A stretch of DNA of 62,072 nucleotides from a virus. The number at the start of each line of letters is the position of its first letter. Position 1 is the stretch's first letter. A program made the position numbers and the translations under genes. Location of the stretch: IMG/VR virus record IMGVR_UViG_3300042568_001301, positions 1-62,072 of that record; one strand, 5' to 3'. Positions 21,615 to 30,691 of this stretch are shown here, piece after piece. The notes under the pieces were generated by a model. The model ran no database searches and was not told the origin of the DNA. It saw only the letters and a list, made by a program, of their open reading frames with translations.

Positions 21615-21953
21615 ATGGCACTAAAAGCAGTTCACAATCCAGAGTCCTTTGTGTGGGGGCCAACAGCAACTTCTGCGGCTGGTCAGGCCGGCGTCACTGG
21701 TATCATTTCGACTTCTACTCGAAAGTCTTTCAATAGCGAAGTCGAGCTTGTTGGTGGAGACGGAGAGTTGATCGATGTGCTATATTCAGGAGCGGAAAAT
21801 ACGATCACAGAAACTAAGTATGGCGACACTTTTGTTCATGCGATAGGCGGCGGCACTTATGATACTGGAATTACTGTAAAGCAATCAATTCAGTATTCCA
21901 ATGAAGACGCGACAAGAGTGACTGTAGAAAAACTTCAAAAAAACACTGATTAA
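21615..21953 (+). CDS. Tail-tube-like protein 1
   Basis: 112 residues, beta-rich with many Thr/Ser/Gly (GVTGIISTSTRKSF; TITETKYGDTFVHAIGGGTYDTGITVKQ). Position before the tape measure, next to a second small beta protein, suits a tail-tube subunit or a tube-initiation partner. AT-richer than its upstream neighbours. It starts at 21615 with a clear Shine-Dalgarno, unlike most genes here. The next gene begins 2 nt after its stop. Confidence 0.55.
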   Translation: MALKAVHNPESFVWGPTATSAAGQAGVTGIISTSTRKSFNSEVELVGGDGELIDVLYSGAENTITETKYGDTFVHAIGGGTYDTGITVKQSIQYSNEDATRVTVEKLQKNTD

Positions 21954-21955
21954 TT

Positions 21956-22309
21956 ATGGCATTTAAATATATAACCACTGATGGACAGAACAAAATAGGC
22001 GTCCCGGACGCGGATGTCACACAAGCAGGAATTACTGCAATTACGCAAGCTTCCGCAGAAGCTTCTGCAGGGACCATTGTTCGTGCGAAAAATGGCGCAG
22101 GAGAAATTGTGGGTGTCTTGCTTGGCAAGAAGACGATTAGCATGTCCGTGAGCGGCTACTCGTCTGTTAAGGAAGGCGCAAAATTAGGAGAGGTCTTAAG
22201 GGTCGGAGCGGTTGATGGAATTGTTACTTCGTCATCAATTGAGGCTACCTCAGAAGATTTTACTAAATTCAGCGCCGAGGGTCGGGCTATTAACGGCGGG
22301 GTTGCGTAA
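21956..22309 (+). CDS. Tail-tube-like protein 2
   Basis: 117 residues, beta-rich, Ala/Gly/Thr composition (GIPDAD-like turns, SAGTIVRAKNGAGEIVGVLLGKKTISMSVSGYSS). Probable major or minor tail-tube subunit by position and type; which of the two adjacent genes encodes the main tube cannot be decided. A strong terminator follows directly, as expected for a highly expressed structural gene that needs more copies than the genes after it. Confidence 0.55.
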   Translation: MAFKYITTDGQNKIGVPDADVTQAGITAITQASAEASAGTIVRAKNGAGEIVGVLLGKKTISMSVSGYSSVKEGAKLGEVLRVGAVDGIVTSSSIEATSEDFTKFSAEGRAINGGVA

Positions 22310-22328
22310 AGCCGATAGTCTTTAAGAG

Positions 22329-22354
22329 GGCCGCCTTCGGGCGGCCTTTTTTTT
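22329..22354 (+). terminator. Strong intrinsic terminator after tail-tube genes
   Basis: GGCCGCC (22329-22335), TTCG tetraloop, GGCGGCC (22340-22346), then eight T residues (22347-22354). GTTGAC follows without a gap. Confidence 0.92.
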
Positions 22355-22360
22355 GTTGAC
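22355..22360 (+). promoter_or_regulatory. GTTGAC start-associated signal (ATG 22377)
   Basis: 16-nt gap to ATG 22377, abutting the T-tract of the terminator. It decides MEKTYRF as the start over TTG/ATG codons closer to the terminator. Confidence 0.65.
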
Positions 22361-22376
22361 GCGCGGAGTTTTGGAA

Positions 22377-22664
22377 ATGGAGAAAACCTACCGCTTTGCC
22401 CATGCGGAAACAGCCATTGAGTTGCTGCGGCCGCTTGCCGTGGATTATGTAGCGCAAGGGCAATATACGATGCAGGGCTTCGCGATCTTGGAGTGGAATG
22501 ATCCGAGGCCGCAGCCGGAACTCGAAGAAATCCAGATCCTCGTGGTGGCGCTGAGGGCGGCAGAAGATTTGGCGGTGCCGGTGTATACGGAGGAGCAGCT
22601 TGCTGTGATCGGCCCGAGCGAGGAGGTTCAGGAGCCTCTTGATGAGGGCTTGGGTGGCGTATGA
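22377..22664 (+). CDS. Probable tail assembly chaperone
   Basis: 95 residues, acidic, with a beta strand and helical N-terminus (MEKTYRFAHAETAIELLRPLAVDY) and an acidic Pro/Glu-rich end. Its position between tail-tube genes and the tape measure is that of the tail assembly chaperones that bind the tape-measure protein. The next gene overlaps by ATGA rather than through a visible slippery site, so no programmed frameshift is claimed. Confidence 0.6.
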   Translation: MEKTYRFAHAETAIELLRPLAVDYVAQGQYTMQGFAILEWNDPRPQPELEEIQILVVALRAAEDLAVPVYTEEQLAVIGPSEEVQEPLDEGLGGV

Positions 22665-23473
22665 GATTTGTTTTCGATGAGCGGTTTGCCGCTGGTTTTT
22701 TTCATGATCCCTGCAAAAGGTTGTGGGGCAAGAGGCTCCAGCCGTTTTCTTACTGGCATAAGGCTCAGCTTGAGTATGTGCAGAGTCGATTTTTGACAGG
22801 CGAAGTGCCTAAGCTTTGGGATGTTTGGGTGGCAAGAAAGATCTTAGCGACGAGGTATCCCGAGGTGGCTCGGCTTCGTCCGCGGTATCCGGATTGGTGG
22901 TATTTGGGGTGGAAGGCTCTGTATGGCTGGAGAAATCTGTCTCGCGGCGTAAGAGGGATCGTCAAGCATATCAATAACTTCTCTTCGGGGCCAAAATTTT
23001 GGCCGAAGGGCGGGTCTTATCGCCGGTTGGCGGATGCTTACCGGTTGCTGGCGAAAGAAATGGCTGATCCATTATTGCTTCAAAAGGCTTACCAGGCCGA
23101 TTGCGCGGCGGATACGGAAGAGACGGGCAAGCGGGATATGGATGACTCCGTGGAGCAAGTTTCGATTTATATGAAATATGCGGGGCGCTCAGCGGTGGAA
23201 GCGTGGAATATGCCGATCGGAGAGCTTCTTTGGCATAACGCGTGTTTTCTCAAGATGGAAGGGGCCGATGTGCCGATCTGGTCGCCTACGGACGAAATGT
23301 TCTTCAAGCAGCACAAGGCTCAGCGGCACCAGAAGCTGCTGAAGTTGGGAGAAGAAAAGCAAAGCGAGAACCCAACATTGACGAGATCTTTGGCTTTTGC
23401 TCTGGCGAGCGTGGAGTATTGGGAGGAGATCGTTAGCCAAAAGAAAGGCTCTGTGGGAGGGCGCGGGCGTTGA
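22661..23473 (+). CDS. Second pre-tape-measure protein, possible tail chaperone partner
   Basis: 270 residues, basic and rich in Trp/Tyr (RLWGKRLQPFSYWHKAQLEYVQ; PDWWYLGWKALYGWRNLS), followed by helical regions. The start of this protein (a compact domain handling a substrate size of about 100 residues) and its position recall the second tail-chaperone gene of other siphophages, but it is longer than usual and not recognised. Coupled to the preceding gene by ATGA at 22661. Its stop is embedded in the tape-measure gene's GTTGAC. Confidence 0.55.
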   Translation: MRFVFDERFAAGFFHDPCKRLWGKRLQPFSYWHKAQLEYVQSRFLTGEVPKLWDVWVARKILATRYPEVARLRPRYPDWWYLGWKALYGWRNLSRGVRGIVKHINNFSSGPKFWPKGGSYRRLADAYRLLAKEMADPLLLQKAYQADCAADTEETGKRDMDDSVEQVSIYMKYAGRSAVEAWNMPIGELLWHNACFLKMEGADVPIWSPTDEMFFKQHKAQRHQKLLKLGEEKQSENPTLTRSLAFALASVEYWEEIVSQKKGSVGGRGR

Positions 23474-23474
23474 C
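23469..23474 (+). promoter_or_regulatory. GTTGAC start-associated signal for the tape measure (ATG 23490)
   Basis: 15-nt gap containing TGGAGG; ATG 23490. The longer reading frame that begins inside the previous gene is rejected on this basis. Confidence 0.65.
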
Positions 23475-23489
23475 TGGAGGCTTTCGGGT

Positions 23490-26400
23490 ATGGCATTACC
23501 GGGAAATATTACCCCACCAACAGGAGCGTGGAAGTTAGTTAAGGATTTGGTTGCAGACACTGTGGGGCCGATGGCGGTTTTGGCGGCTGGAGCCGGGGCG
23601 TTTGTGAAGGCCTCCGCTGGCGCGGCTCTCAACGCTCAACAGATGCAACAAGCTCTCGCGGCAAGTGATGGCGCTGATCGACTAAAAAAGCAATTTGAGA
23701 CGCTTTTAGGAAGCGCCTCGGCAGCGAAGAGGCAGGTCGAGATGCTGGCGAAGGCGGCTTCGAGCGGAGCATTTACTTTTGATTCTCTTGCTCAAGCGAG
23801 CAAGAATTTGCAAGTCATGACCAACGGGGCGCTCAACACGGAGCAAGCCCTAAATAAAATCCAAGATGCGGCGGCGGCGACGGGTGCACCCGTGGATACG
23901 ATGGCGGCCTCGGTCGCGGATCTTTACTCGACTCTCAAGCAGGGCCAGGGAGTTGAGGGCGCGGCGGATCAGCTTAAGCAGTTGGGGGCTATTTCTGACG
24001 GGACGGCTGAAAAGATAAAAAGTTTGAGCCAGGCTGGGGTCGGCCTTTCTACGACTTGGCAGATCGTCGAGGCTGATCTCAAAAGGGCCAGCGGAGCGGC
24101 CAGTGAACTTGGGGGAACGATTTCCGGGCTTCAACAGCAACTTGCTAATATCCAGCAATCCAGCGACACGAAGATTGGCGAGATGTTTGCCGAGGGTGAA
24201 AAGGCGGGCTTACGGGCGGCGATTGGGTTTCAGAAATTCTCGGCAGCGGTAGCAGAGGCGAATGCTGGCCCTTGGGCTGCATTCAATGAGGCTATCAATA
24301 CTGTTAAGGAATCGATCGGAGGGTTCCTTGGCAAGGTGGCTGAGACAGGTGCAGTCAAGGGAGCTTTTCAAGCTTTGGGCGTGGTGGCGATCGCTGTCCT
24401 GGTTGGGATCAATGCGGCCATCTTTGGAGTCCTTGCAAGCATTGGGAAATTTATTGTTGCCACGGGAGCCTTGAGGGTTGCAATGACTGCTTTGGGAAGT
24501 GTTATGGCGGGGTTTGCGGGATTTGTTTCTGTTGCTACGCTTGGCGCTTCGGCGGCGGCGGCGGCTATTATCGGGATTGGGGTCGCAGCCCTCAATGCAG
24601 AAAACAACTTGCGTGGGTTGATTGAGAAGCTGAAGGTCTTTACCTCGGAGTCCGACAAGTCTGCCTCGGCGAGCGCGGGAGCTTCAACGAATATACGAAG
24701 CCCCGAGGAGCAAAAGAAGCAAATAGACATTATCGACCAGCAATTAAAGATGCTGGAGGAGAATAAAAAAGAAGGCCAGAAAACCATCGAGCAAGGCAGA
24801 GAGAATTCGAGTGCCAATCCTGTCTTTAGTCCGATTAAAAGATTTGCTACCGGCCCGGCGCAGGTTGCCGCTGGAGAGTTCTTAGTGAAAGATGCGGATC
24901 GGAGAAAGAAAGAGCTGCTGGATCTAAGAGCTAAGGTCAGCCAGTCCTCTGTCGGCCCCGATAATGCGCGATTTGAAAAGGAAGAAGCTCAGAGAAAACA
25001 GGAAAAGGAGATTTCAGAAAGAGCCCGCGAGCGAATCCAAGCCAGCGCCTCGCCGAAAGTGGCTAAAGAAATGGCGCAGCAGCAGAAAGAAAAAGCTGAC
25101 AGGGAATTAAATGAGGCTCAAGTTTCTCAAAAGAATGCGTTTAAGGATGAGGGCCGATTAAACAAGGCTTCATCAGATTTCTCTACGGGAAGGGATAATA
25201 TCGCGACCGCCCGCTCGGATTTTTTTACTGCGAAGCAGTCGAATGATGAGGCTATTGAAAAAGAAGTAGATCGCCTCGCTGGAGGCAAAGGTCTTCGGAA
25301 GCGGCAAACGCCTGAGCAGATTAAGCAGTTGCGCGAAATGGCGACGAGCAACTTGATGTCAGACAAAACTTTTGCCAATAATCAAGCAACCGTCGATGCC
25401 GGTCTTCCCACGGAAGTTCTCTCGGTGGAAGGTTTCGATCAGGCGGCCCAAGAGGCGAAGTCTAAAAGCGGAAAATTACAGGCCGAGCGGGCGAAACGGC
25501 AGGCTTTGCTGGAGGAGCGGGAGTCGGCGACTGCGGCGGCAGACCTTGCCAAGCGGCAGGGGGATAGCGTCGGCGGCGCGGATGCCTTGCGGCGACTGGC
25601 TGATGTGGACTTGCAGGCTAGAAATCTCTCTGATCCAGAAACGGGCCAGCAACTTGGGGCGTCCGCTTTAGACCCAGAGCAAATGCGCAGTCTGGATTCC
25701 CAGATCAGCCAAGCCAAGGACTCGGAGGATGTCGGCAAAAAGCGAGCCGCGAAAGAGGTGGCTGACATTCAAGTTCAGATGACCTCTGAGGCGGAGGCTG
25801 CCGACTCTGCTGCGAATCAAGCGGCAGAGAGAAAACTTAATGCTGAGCGGCAGGTTGCTGCGCTTGGGTCGTCCGATAGGGCTGCGAAAGCAGAATTGGA
25901 ACCAGAAATCAAGCAGCTTGAAGAAAAGTTGAGGGCCGTAAAAGCCTTGGAGGCGGCGGAAAGGGCTTATCAGGCAGCTCAGATGGGTGGGGATTCAAAA
26001 GAAATCGCGAAGGCCTCGGCTAATCTCAATGAAAGAAAAATTGAGGCGGCGGGAGCGGGCGTGCAGCAAGGCGATACTTCGGATTCTGTTACTCAAGAAA
26101 AATCGGGAGTGGAGCAGATTTTGAAAATTCGCCAACAACAGTATGCCATCGAGCAGGCGGCGGCGCAGGCTCGCCGCAACGAAATCATGCAGGAGCTTCG
26201 CCTGATGCAGCAGCTCGCGCAGTTGAATCTTTCTAATGCGACAGGAACGACAGGGGGGGGCGAAGGGGTTGGCGGAGATATAAAAGAGCAAGAAGGGAAG
26301 GTGGCGGCTGCTCAGGCTGAGGTGGAGGCGGCCAATAAAAGCGGAGATCAGCAGAAGATCGGCGAAGCGCAAGCTAAGCTTGAAGCAGAGCAAGCGAAGC

Positions 26401-27728
26401 TTGGCCAGATGCGGGCCGATGGCGGAGATATAAAAGAGCAAGAAGGGAAGGTGGCGGCTGCTCGGGCTAAGGCGGCGGCGCTGGGCGAGGCGTCGAGCGC
26501 CGCGCTCGATGCCGAGTTCGGTCCGCGCCATGTGGGACATGTGAAAGAGCGCGATGCGTTGAGCAACCAAATAAATGCATCCAAGGAGGTTGCCGAGGCG
26601 GAGTCCGCTTTGGAGGCGGCCAATAAAAGCGGAGATCAGCAGAAGATCGGCGAAGCGCAAGCTAATCTTAACGCCAAAAAAAATCAGGCCAAAAAAGCCA
26701 ACGATGTCGCTAGTCAATATAATGTCGATGATCCAGCGGCTCGCGTGAAAGAGCTAGAGGGGTTCATCTTTACGAAACAAGGAGCGAACGGCGCTGAGCG
26801 CGGGATGACACTTAAGGAGGCCGAGGCCGAGGCTGCGAAGAGCGCTGAGGCAAGTGCGAGTGCTAACGCAAAGGTTGAAGAGTTGATGCCTGGGCAGATA
26901 CCTGAAAAGGATTGGAGTTCGCTCAACAATGCGAGGAAGGCCGCCGAAAACGAAGCCAAAGCAGAGCAAGCGAAGCTTGACAAGATGCAAGAGGGGTCGA
27001 GCGAAGTAGGCGCTCGCATCCAGGCCGTGCAGGAGAAAAAAAATCTTTTGACGGGTGGGGACTCGGCGCTATGGAGCGACTCGGCAGTGCGGCTGTCTGA
27101 GGAACGTGATGTCTTAGCCAAAAAAATGGAAGGCGGCGGCGGCACGGAGGATGATGCAAAGCGGATGGGAGAGCTGAATGAGCAGCTTTCGGCAAAGGGC
27201 ATTGGCGAAAAAGAGACGGCTCAAGATGTAAAAAATAAGGTAACGGACTTAACTAACGAGGAGCTTGATCTAAGGACTCAGCAGGTTGGGGCCAATCGGG
27301 ACATCGTTCGCAATGCAGAAATTAAAAGCCTTTCCATGCAAGAAAAATACGCTCCGAATCGCGAAGCGGGTGAAGCGGCCAAGGCTCGGCGCGAGGAATT
27401 GGAGGACGAGGCCAAAGTGGAGAGTAAAACGGCGCAATATTCCGAGACTATGGAGTCAGGCAAGGCTAGGGAGTTGGCTGAAAAAGAGACGGAGCTGGAG
27501 AGGGTCGGGATTCGCGCGGAAGAGACTGGGCAGGCCCGGGTGGATAGCTTGACGGCGGTTGGCGGCGGCGCGACGGGGTTTATTGGGGCAGACCAAGATC
27601 CTGCGAAAAAGACAGCAGACCTTACTGCGCAAATCAAGAGCATTTTAGATTCAGTTACAACAAAATTAGATAACCAAACCAGCGAAGCGCAGCGCCTTGC
27701 TCAAGAAATGAGAGAAGCTGCTAAATAA
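23490..27728 (+). CDS. Tail tape-measure protein
   Basis: 1412 residues; sets tail length and is released through the tube at infection. The N-terminal tape-measure domain is recognisable (residues about 30-230: FVKASAGAALNAQQMQQALAAS, FETLLGSASAAKRQVEMLAKAA, FTFDSLAQASKNLQVMT). A hydrophobic region lies at about 280-370 (VVAIAVLVGINAAIFGVLASIG). The rest (about 390-1412) is long charged coiled coil (AEAEAAKSAEASASANAKVEEL). At about 0.15 nm per helical residue this predicts a tail near 200 nm. Direct DNA repeats at 26271-26665 duplicate blocks of the coiled coil. Confidence 0.93.
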   Translation: MALPGNITPPTGAWKLVKDLVADTVGPMAVLAAGAGAFVKASAGAALNAQQMQQALAASDGADRLKKQFETLLGSASAAKRQVEMLAKAASSGAFTFDSLAQASKNLQVMTNGALNTEQALNKIQDAAAATGAPVDTMAASVADLYSTLKQGQGVEGAADQLKQLGAISDGTAEKIKSLSQAGVGLSTTWQIVEADLKRASGAASELGGTISGLQQQLANIQQSSDTKIGEMFAEGEKAGLRAAIGFQKFSAAVAEANAGPWAAFNEAINTVKESIGGFLGKVAETGAVKGAFQALGVVAIAVLVGINAAIFGVLASIGKFIVATGALRVAMTALGSVMAGFAGFVSVATLGASAAAAAIIGIGVAALNAENNLRGLIEKLKVFTSESDKSASASAGASTNIRSPEEQKKQIDIIDQQLKMLEENKKEGQKTIEQGRENSSANPVFSPIKRFATGPAQVAAGEFLVKDADRRKKELLDLRAKVSQSSVGPDNARFEKEEAQRKQEKEISERARERIQASASPKVAKEMAQQQKEKADRELNEAQVSQKNAFKDEGRLNKASSDFSTGRDNIATARSDFFTAKQSNDEAIEKEVDRLAGGKGLRKRQTPEQIKQLREMATSNLMSDKTFANNQATVDAGLPTEVLSVEGFDQAAQEAKSKSGKLQAERAKRQALLEERESATAAADLAKRQGDSVGGADALRRLADVDLQARNLSDPETGQQLGASALDPEQMRSLDSQISQAKDSEDVGKKRAAKEVADIQVQMTSEAEAADSAANQAAERKLNAERQVAALGSSDRAAKAELEPEIKQLEEKLRAVKALEAAERAYQAAQMGGDSKEIAKASANLNERKIEAAGAGVQQGDTSDSVTQEKSGVEQILKIRQQQYAIEQAAAQARRNEIMQELRLMQQLAQLNLSNATGTTGGGEGVGGDIKEQEGKVAAAQAEVEAANKSGDQQKIGEAQAKLEAEQAKLGQMRADGGDIKEQEGKVAAARAKAAALGEASSAALDAEFGPRHVGHVKERDALSNQINASKEVAEAESALEAANKSGDQQKIGEAQANLNAKKNQAKKANDVASQYNVDDPAARVKELEGFIFTKQGANGAERGMTLKEAEAEAAKSAEASASANAKVEELMPGQIPEKDWSSLNNARKAAENEAKAEQAKLDKMQEGSSEVGARIQAVQEKKNLLTGGDSALWSDSAVRLSEERDVLAKKMEGGGGTEDDAKRMGELNEQLSAKGIGEKETAQDVKNKVTDLTNEELDLRTQQVGANRDIVRNAEIKSLSMQEKYAPNREAGEAAKARREELEDEAKVESKTAQYSETMESGKARELAEKETELERVGIRAEETGQARVDSLTAVGGGATGFIGADQDPAKKTADLTAQIKSILDSVTTKLDNQTSEAQRLAQEMREAAK
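26271..26665. repeat. Direct repeats inside the tape-measure gene
   Basis: A 43-bp block (26271-26313 and 26421-26463) and a 55-bp block (26323-26377 and 26611-26665) are repeated exactly or nearly so in frame. They encode repeats such as DIKEQEGKVAAA and EAANKSGDQQKIGEAQ. Recombination between them would change tail length in fixed steps. Confidence 0.88.
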
Positions 27729-27730
27729 TT

Positions 27731-28471
27731 ATGCCAGTCAAAAAAATAACAGGCGCAGCTCATATCCCCTATGTGGTGAAGGATGTAAGCAATCTTTATG
27801 ATGGCCGCACAATCGTGATGAAGCAATTGGTTCCCACGGACGGGAGTGGGGCGATTGGGCTGAGTCAGCTTGCTCCTCCTGATCCTGGTGTTCCTTGTGG
27901 GATAGATAGCATTAATGTTTCTGTTGAGGATGGGGTTGCGGCGATTGAGTGGACTTTTCGGACTCAGTTTGATGATCCGAGCGGCGGGGGCGGAGGTGGC
28001 GCAGGTGGCGGAACCTCTCCTGTTTATGAATTAGAGGGTTCTACATCCCAAGAGCCGATCACAAGTCATCCGAATTACGCAGATTTGTTTAATAAATATA
28101 ACGGGAAAGAACAAGATGGGTCGGTGGTCTGGGCGATGAAAGATCCAGATGGCGGGGCTGGCGCGACAGGGCTTGCTTCGGGTGGGGGCGAGGCCTTGAG
28201 TCCTATGTATGGCGTTACAGATTATATGGCGGCAAATGCCGTTTACAAAGTTACGGAATACTATAGAACCATTGGCGCTATCCCTGGGGACTTGGTTTCC
28301 ATGTGCGGAAAGATTAATGACGCGGAGGGTCTTGATGCGAGTGGAGTAGCGGGAAGGTGGCTTCGAAGTGGGGCTTCTGTGCGGCAGATGGGCGATTCGT
28401 TTCAGGTTACTAAAATGTGGATGGCGAGCCAAAGCGAAAAAAATCTTTGGAAAAGCGAGATTTATGGCTAA
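27731..28471 (+). CDS. Tail-tip beta protein A1 (paralogue of 28464 and 29991)
   Basis: 246 residues. The N-terminal beta domain ends in a Gly-rich linker (GGGGGGAGGG, about 83-92), then a second domain with QEPITSHPNYADLF and a C-terminal ...RWLRSGASVRQMGDSF. The same order of blocks (strand, Gly linker, ITSHP, closing WLxS segment) occurs in the product at 29991 and in looser form at 28464, so all three derive from one ancestor. Position after the tape measure suits a distal tail or tail-tip protein. It overlaps the next gene by 8 nt. Confidence 0.65.
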   Translation: MPVKKITGAAHIPYVVKDVSNLYDGRTIVMKQLVPTDGSGAIGLSQLAPPDPGVPCGIDSINVSVEDGVAAIEWTFRTQFDDPSGGGGGGAGGGTSPVYELEGSTSQEPITSHPNYADLFNKYNGKEQDGSVVWAMKDPDGGAGATGLASGGGEALSPMYGVTDYMAANAVYKVTEYYRTIGAIPGDLVSMCGKINDAEGLDASGVAGRWLRSGASVRQMGDSFQVTKMWMASQSEKNLWKSEIYG

Positions 28472-29222
28472 AAAAATTGGCGACGAGGCGTCCGAGGAGC
28501 TGGTTTCCGTAACATGGAAGCGTCCGGGGACTCTCGATGTCTTGGTATGCAAGGTAGGGCAGGCCACAGGGTCTGTTGATTATTCAAAAGTTTTTTTAGG
28601 ATTGATTAATCCGAAGTTAATTGAAAGCTACACGGAAAATAAATCGGGAATTCTTTACAGGTATAGCAAATATCGGATTGGTTTTCCTTTCGCTTCGCCT
28701 ACGGCGTTTAACTCAGACGATGAAAAGGAGTCGTGGTCGGCGGATGTTATTTTAAATCAAAGGAAAATTACGCTGCATCCTAAATTTAAGTCTATTTTGG
28801 AGGCCGGTTGGGGTGTCGTGGTCAATGACGAGGTGATTTGGCCTCGTATGATATACAAGAAAAAAGAGGCGAAAGGAGGGGCTGAATTTAAAGGCGGAAA
28901 GGCGAAGGGAGATGAAGAGGAAGATGAGGAAAAAGAGGAGCCTGTTCAGAATCCGTTTTTTGGTTTGAAAACTTATTTTGCTCCAGCGCTCCGAGTGACG
29001 AGGGAGAGATTCAGCGATCAAAGCGGGATTTCGGCGGAGCTTTTGGATGGGATGGCGCAATTTGACGACTCGGATGCTGCTCGTCGCATTCCATTTGCAG
29101 ATGTTCGCGCTGTAAAATCGGGTGTATCCGTGAGCAGTTCCCGAAGTGACAAGGTTGTGAAGACGACTTGGTTGTTTGATCCAAATATTCCAGAGCCTGT
29201 CTACGAGGAGAAGGTGAAATGA
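28464..29222 (+). CDS. Tail-tip beta protein A2 (paralogue of 29991)
   Basis: 252 residues. It shares with the product at 29991 the opening TWKRPGTLDVLV (there NWRRPGRIDVVI), the middle block ITLHPKFKSILEAGWGVVV (there ITSHPNLKKILAAGGG) followed by NDEVIWPRMI (there NGEVDWPQYI), and a final Ser-rich strand pair. A charged linker (EEEDEEKEE) takes the place of the Gly linker. Start 28464 is inside the previous gene's end. Followed by its own partner gene (ATGA at 29219), so the pair is a unit. Confidence 0.65.
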   Translation: MAKKIGDEASEELVSVTWKRPGTLDVLVCKVGQATGSVDYSKVFLGLINPKLIESYTENKSGILYRYSKYRIGFPFASPTAFNSDDEKESWSADVILNQRKITLHPKFKSILEAGWGVVVNDEVIWPRMIYKKKEAKGGAEFKGGKAKGDEEEDEEKEEPVQNPFFGLKTYFAPALRVTRERFSDQSGISAELLDGMAQFDDSDAARRIPFADVRAVKSGVSVSSSRSDKVVKTTWLFDPNIPEPVYEEKVK

Positions 29223-29974
29223 TATTTCTTATTCCGTTTTTAGAGAAAAGACTCAGTGTGTCTGGCGCGGATGGCGTCAAGGTAATCCAACAGGGGAAGA
29301 AATCATTTCTCGTGGGGCGGCGGAGGCCAGAGGCTATGGTGGGATCGTGGGATGTTTCGGTGGATATAGTTAATAAAAAAGTATTTATCGGAAAGGGGTA
29401 TGTGGATGAGTTGGAGCCCAAATTAGATGATGAGCCTATCAGTGGGTTTTATCACGACGGAACCGAGAGTGATGTGAGGCCCTCCTTGCCTCTGGGGTCT
29501 GGAATCCAATGTGTGGCGCTTAAGATCACTCCGAACGCCAAGGGGAGGGTTGCAGGAAAAGATTATCTGGCAGACAGCTCTTTGATTGTAGAAATGAAAA
29601 CATTAGATGACATAACGGCGTATTCCGAAGATGAATTTCTGGTGCCGCTGGCGATAGTGGACGATGGCGGTAAGGTTATGCAAATAGCTTACTTTAATTA
29701 TAGTTATAAAAAAGATATTATAAAAAAAGAGCACTACCTTTTTTCTGTTGCTGCCTTAACGCGATCGATCAATGACAGTAGCGTGGAGGGCTTAAAAAAA
29801 GAAGAGTCATTGAATAAGCGCGAAGAATTACGGAAAGAGTTTCTTAAATCCAGCATTTCTGCGGCCAAGATGGACCCGGATTTCCCGTATCCAGCGGCTG
29901 ATGGCACAGGCAGCTCAAGCCCTGCGAAATTTATGGCTGATAAATTTCTGGCAAAAATGGTTCGGGTTGGTTGA
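29219..29974 (+). CDS. Tail-tip protein B1 (paralogue of 30692)
   Basis: 251 residues. The core blocks KKVFIGKGYVDELEP, LDDEPISGFY, IQCVALKITPNAKGRV and VPLAIVDDGGKV match those of the shorter product at 30692 (FVISKGFVNGVEP, INGVPISGVPG, YVCLKMVVDDEGK, HPLAVIAQC). An extra helical, Lys/Glu-rich tail follows (about 185-251). ATGA-coupled to the A2 gene; its stop is inside the GTTGAC ahead of the next A-type gene. Function unknown; a hub-associated protein made in step with its A partner is the simplest reading. Confidence 0.65.
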   Translation: MIFLIPFLEKRLSVSGADGVKVIQQGKKSFLVGRRRPEAMVGSWDVSVDIVNKKVFIGKGYVDELEPKLDDEPISGFYHDGTESDVRPSLPLGSGIQCVALKITPNAKGRVAGKDYLADSSLIVEMKTLDDITAYSEDEFLVPLAIVDDGGKVMQIAYFNYSYKKDIIKKEHYLFSVAALTRSINDSSVEGLKKEESLNKREELRKEFLKSSISAAKMDPDFPYPAADGTGSSSPAKFMADKFLAKMVRVG

Positions 29975-29975
29975 C
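29970..29975 (+). promoter_or_regulatory. GTTGAC start-associated signal (ATG 29991)
   Basis: 15-nt gap ending in TTTTTTT, with no Shine-Dalgarno; ATG 29991. It sets the start at MPTYAL, matching the start of the paralogue. Confidence 0.65.
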
Positions 29976-29990
29976 CGTTCGCGTTTTTTT

Positions 29991-30689
29991 ATGCCGACAT
30001 ACGCTCTCAGGTCTATTAATTGGCGCCGCCCAGGACGGATTGATGTCGTTATCTCAGCGGTTGGCAAGAAAGGTGAGAGTTTCGCTGCGCCTAGCGCGAA
30101 GCAGCATGTCCCTGCGTTTGAAGGGCGATTAATACAGACTGAGCGGATAGAAAGAGGGAAGAATATTTCTGAGCGAGTCTGGACATTTCGGCAGGCTAAA
30201 GCCTTGCCTGGTGGCGGCGGCGGTGGCGGCGGTGGCGGTGGCGGTAGCGATATTTTCTGGTCTATGGATGTGTCGCTGATGCAGGCACCTATTACTTCTC
30301 ATCCGAATCTTAAGAAAATCCTTGCGGCGGGGGGTGGGACTATAAAAAACGGCGAGGTGGACTGGCCTCAGTATATAAACGGGAAAAAAAACCCGTGGTA
30401 TGGGACGAGTGATTTTTTAATTCCTTCCGTGAGAGTTACAAAGGAGTTCGTCGACGCTGGGGTTGCGGGCGGGAAGCTTTCTATGAATTCAATCGATGAG
30501 GTGGGGTATTCGGAGGCTGCCTTGGCTTCGGGTTTTACTACCGCCGCATCTTTCGGGGCGGGGCGAAAAGCGTGGTTGCTGGAGTCTCACAGTGCGCGAT
30601 CAAGTGGGGAAGGGTATCAGGCCTCTCGGGTCTGGCGATATGGGGGCGTCTTGGGTTGGCTCGATGCTGTTTATCAAAAAGATTATTAG
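29991..30689 (+). CDS. Tail-tip beta protein A3 (paralogue of 28464 and 27731)
   Basis: 232 residues: N-terminal beta domain (NWRRPGRIDVVISAVGK; WTFRQAKALP), a run of twelve glycines as linker (about 74-85), the ITSHPNLKKILAAGGG block, and a C-terminal strand-rich part ending WLLESHSARSSGEGY. Forms with the next gene a second copy of the A-B pair at 28464-29974. The poly-Gly linker is unusually long and coded by GGC/GGT repeats. Confidence 0.65.
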   Translation: MPTYALRSINWRRPGRIDVVISAVGKKGESFAAPSAKQHVPAFEGRLIQTERIERGKNISERVWTFRQAKALPGGGGGGGGGGGGSDIFWSMDVSLMQAPITSHPNLKKILAAGGGTIKNGEVDWPQYINGKKNPWYGTSDFLIPSVRVTKEFVDAGVAGGKLSMNSIDEVGYSEAALASGFTTAASFGAGRKAWLLESHSARSSGEGYQASRVWRYGGVLGWLDAVYQKDY

Positions 30690-30691
30690 CC

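Noticed and set aside
22640-22700. Programmed frameshift between the two pre-tape-measure genes
   Set aside because: The second gene starts with its own ATGA overlap; no slippery heptamer or following structure was seen.
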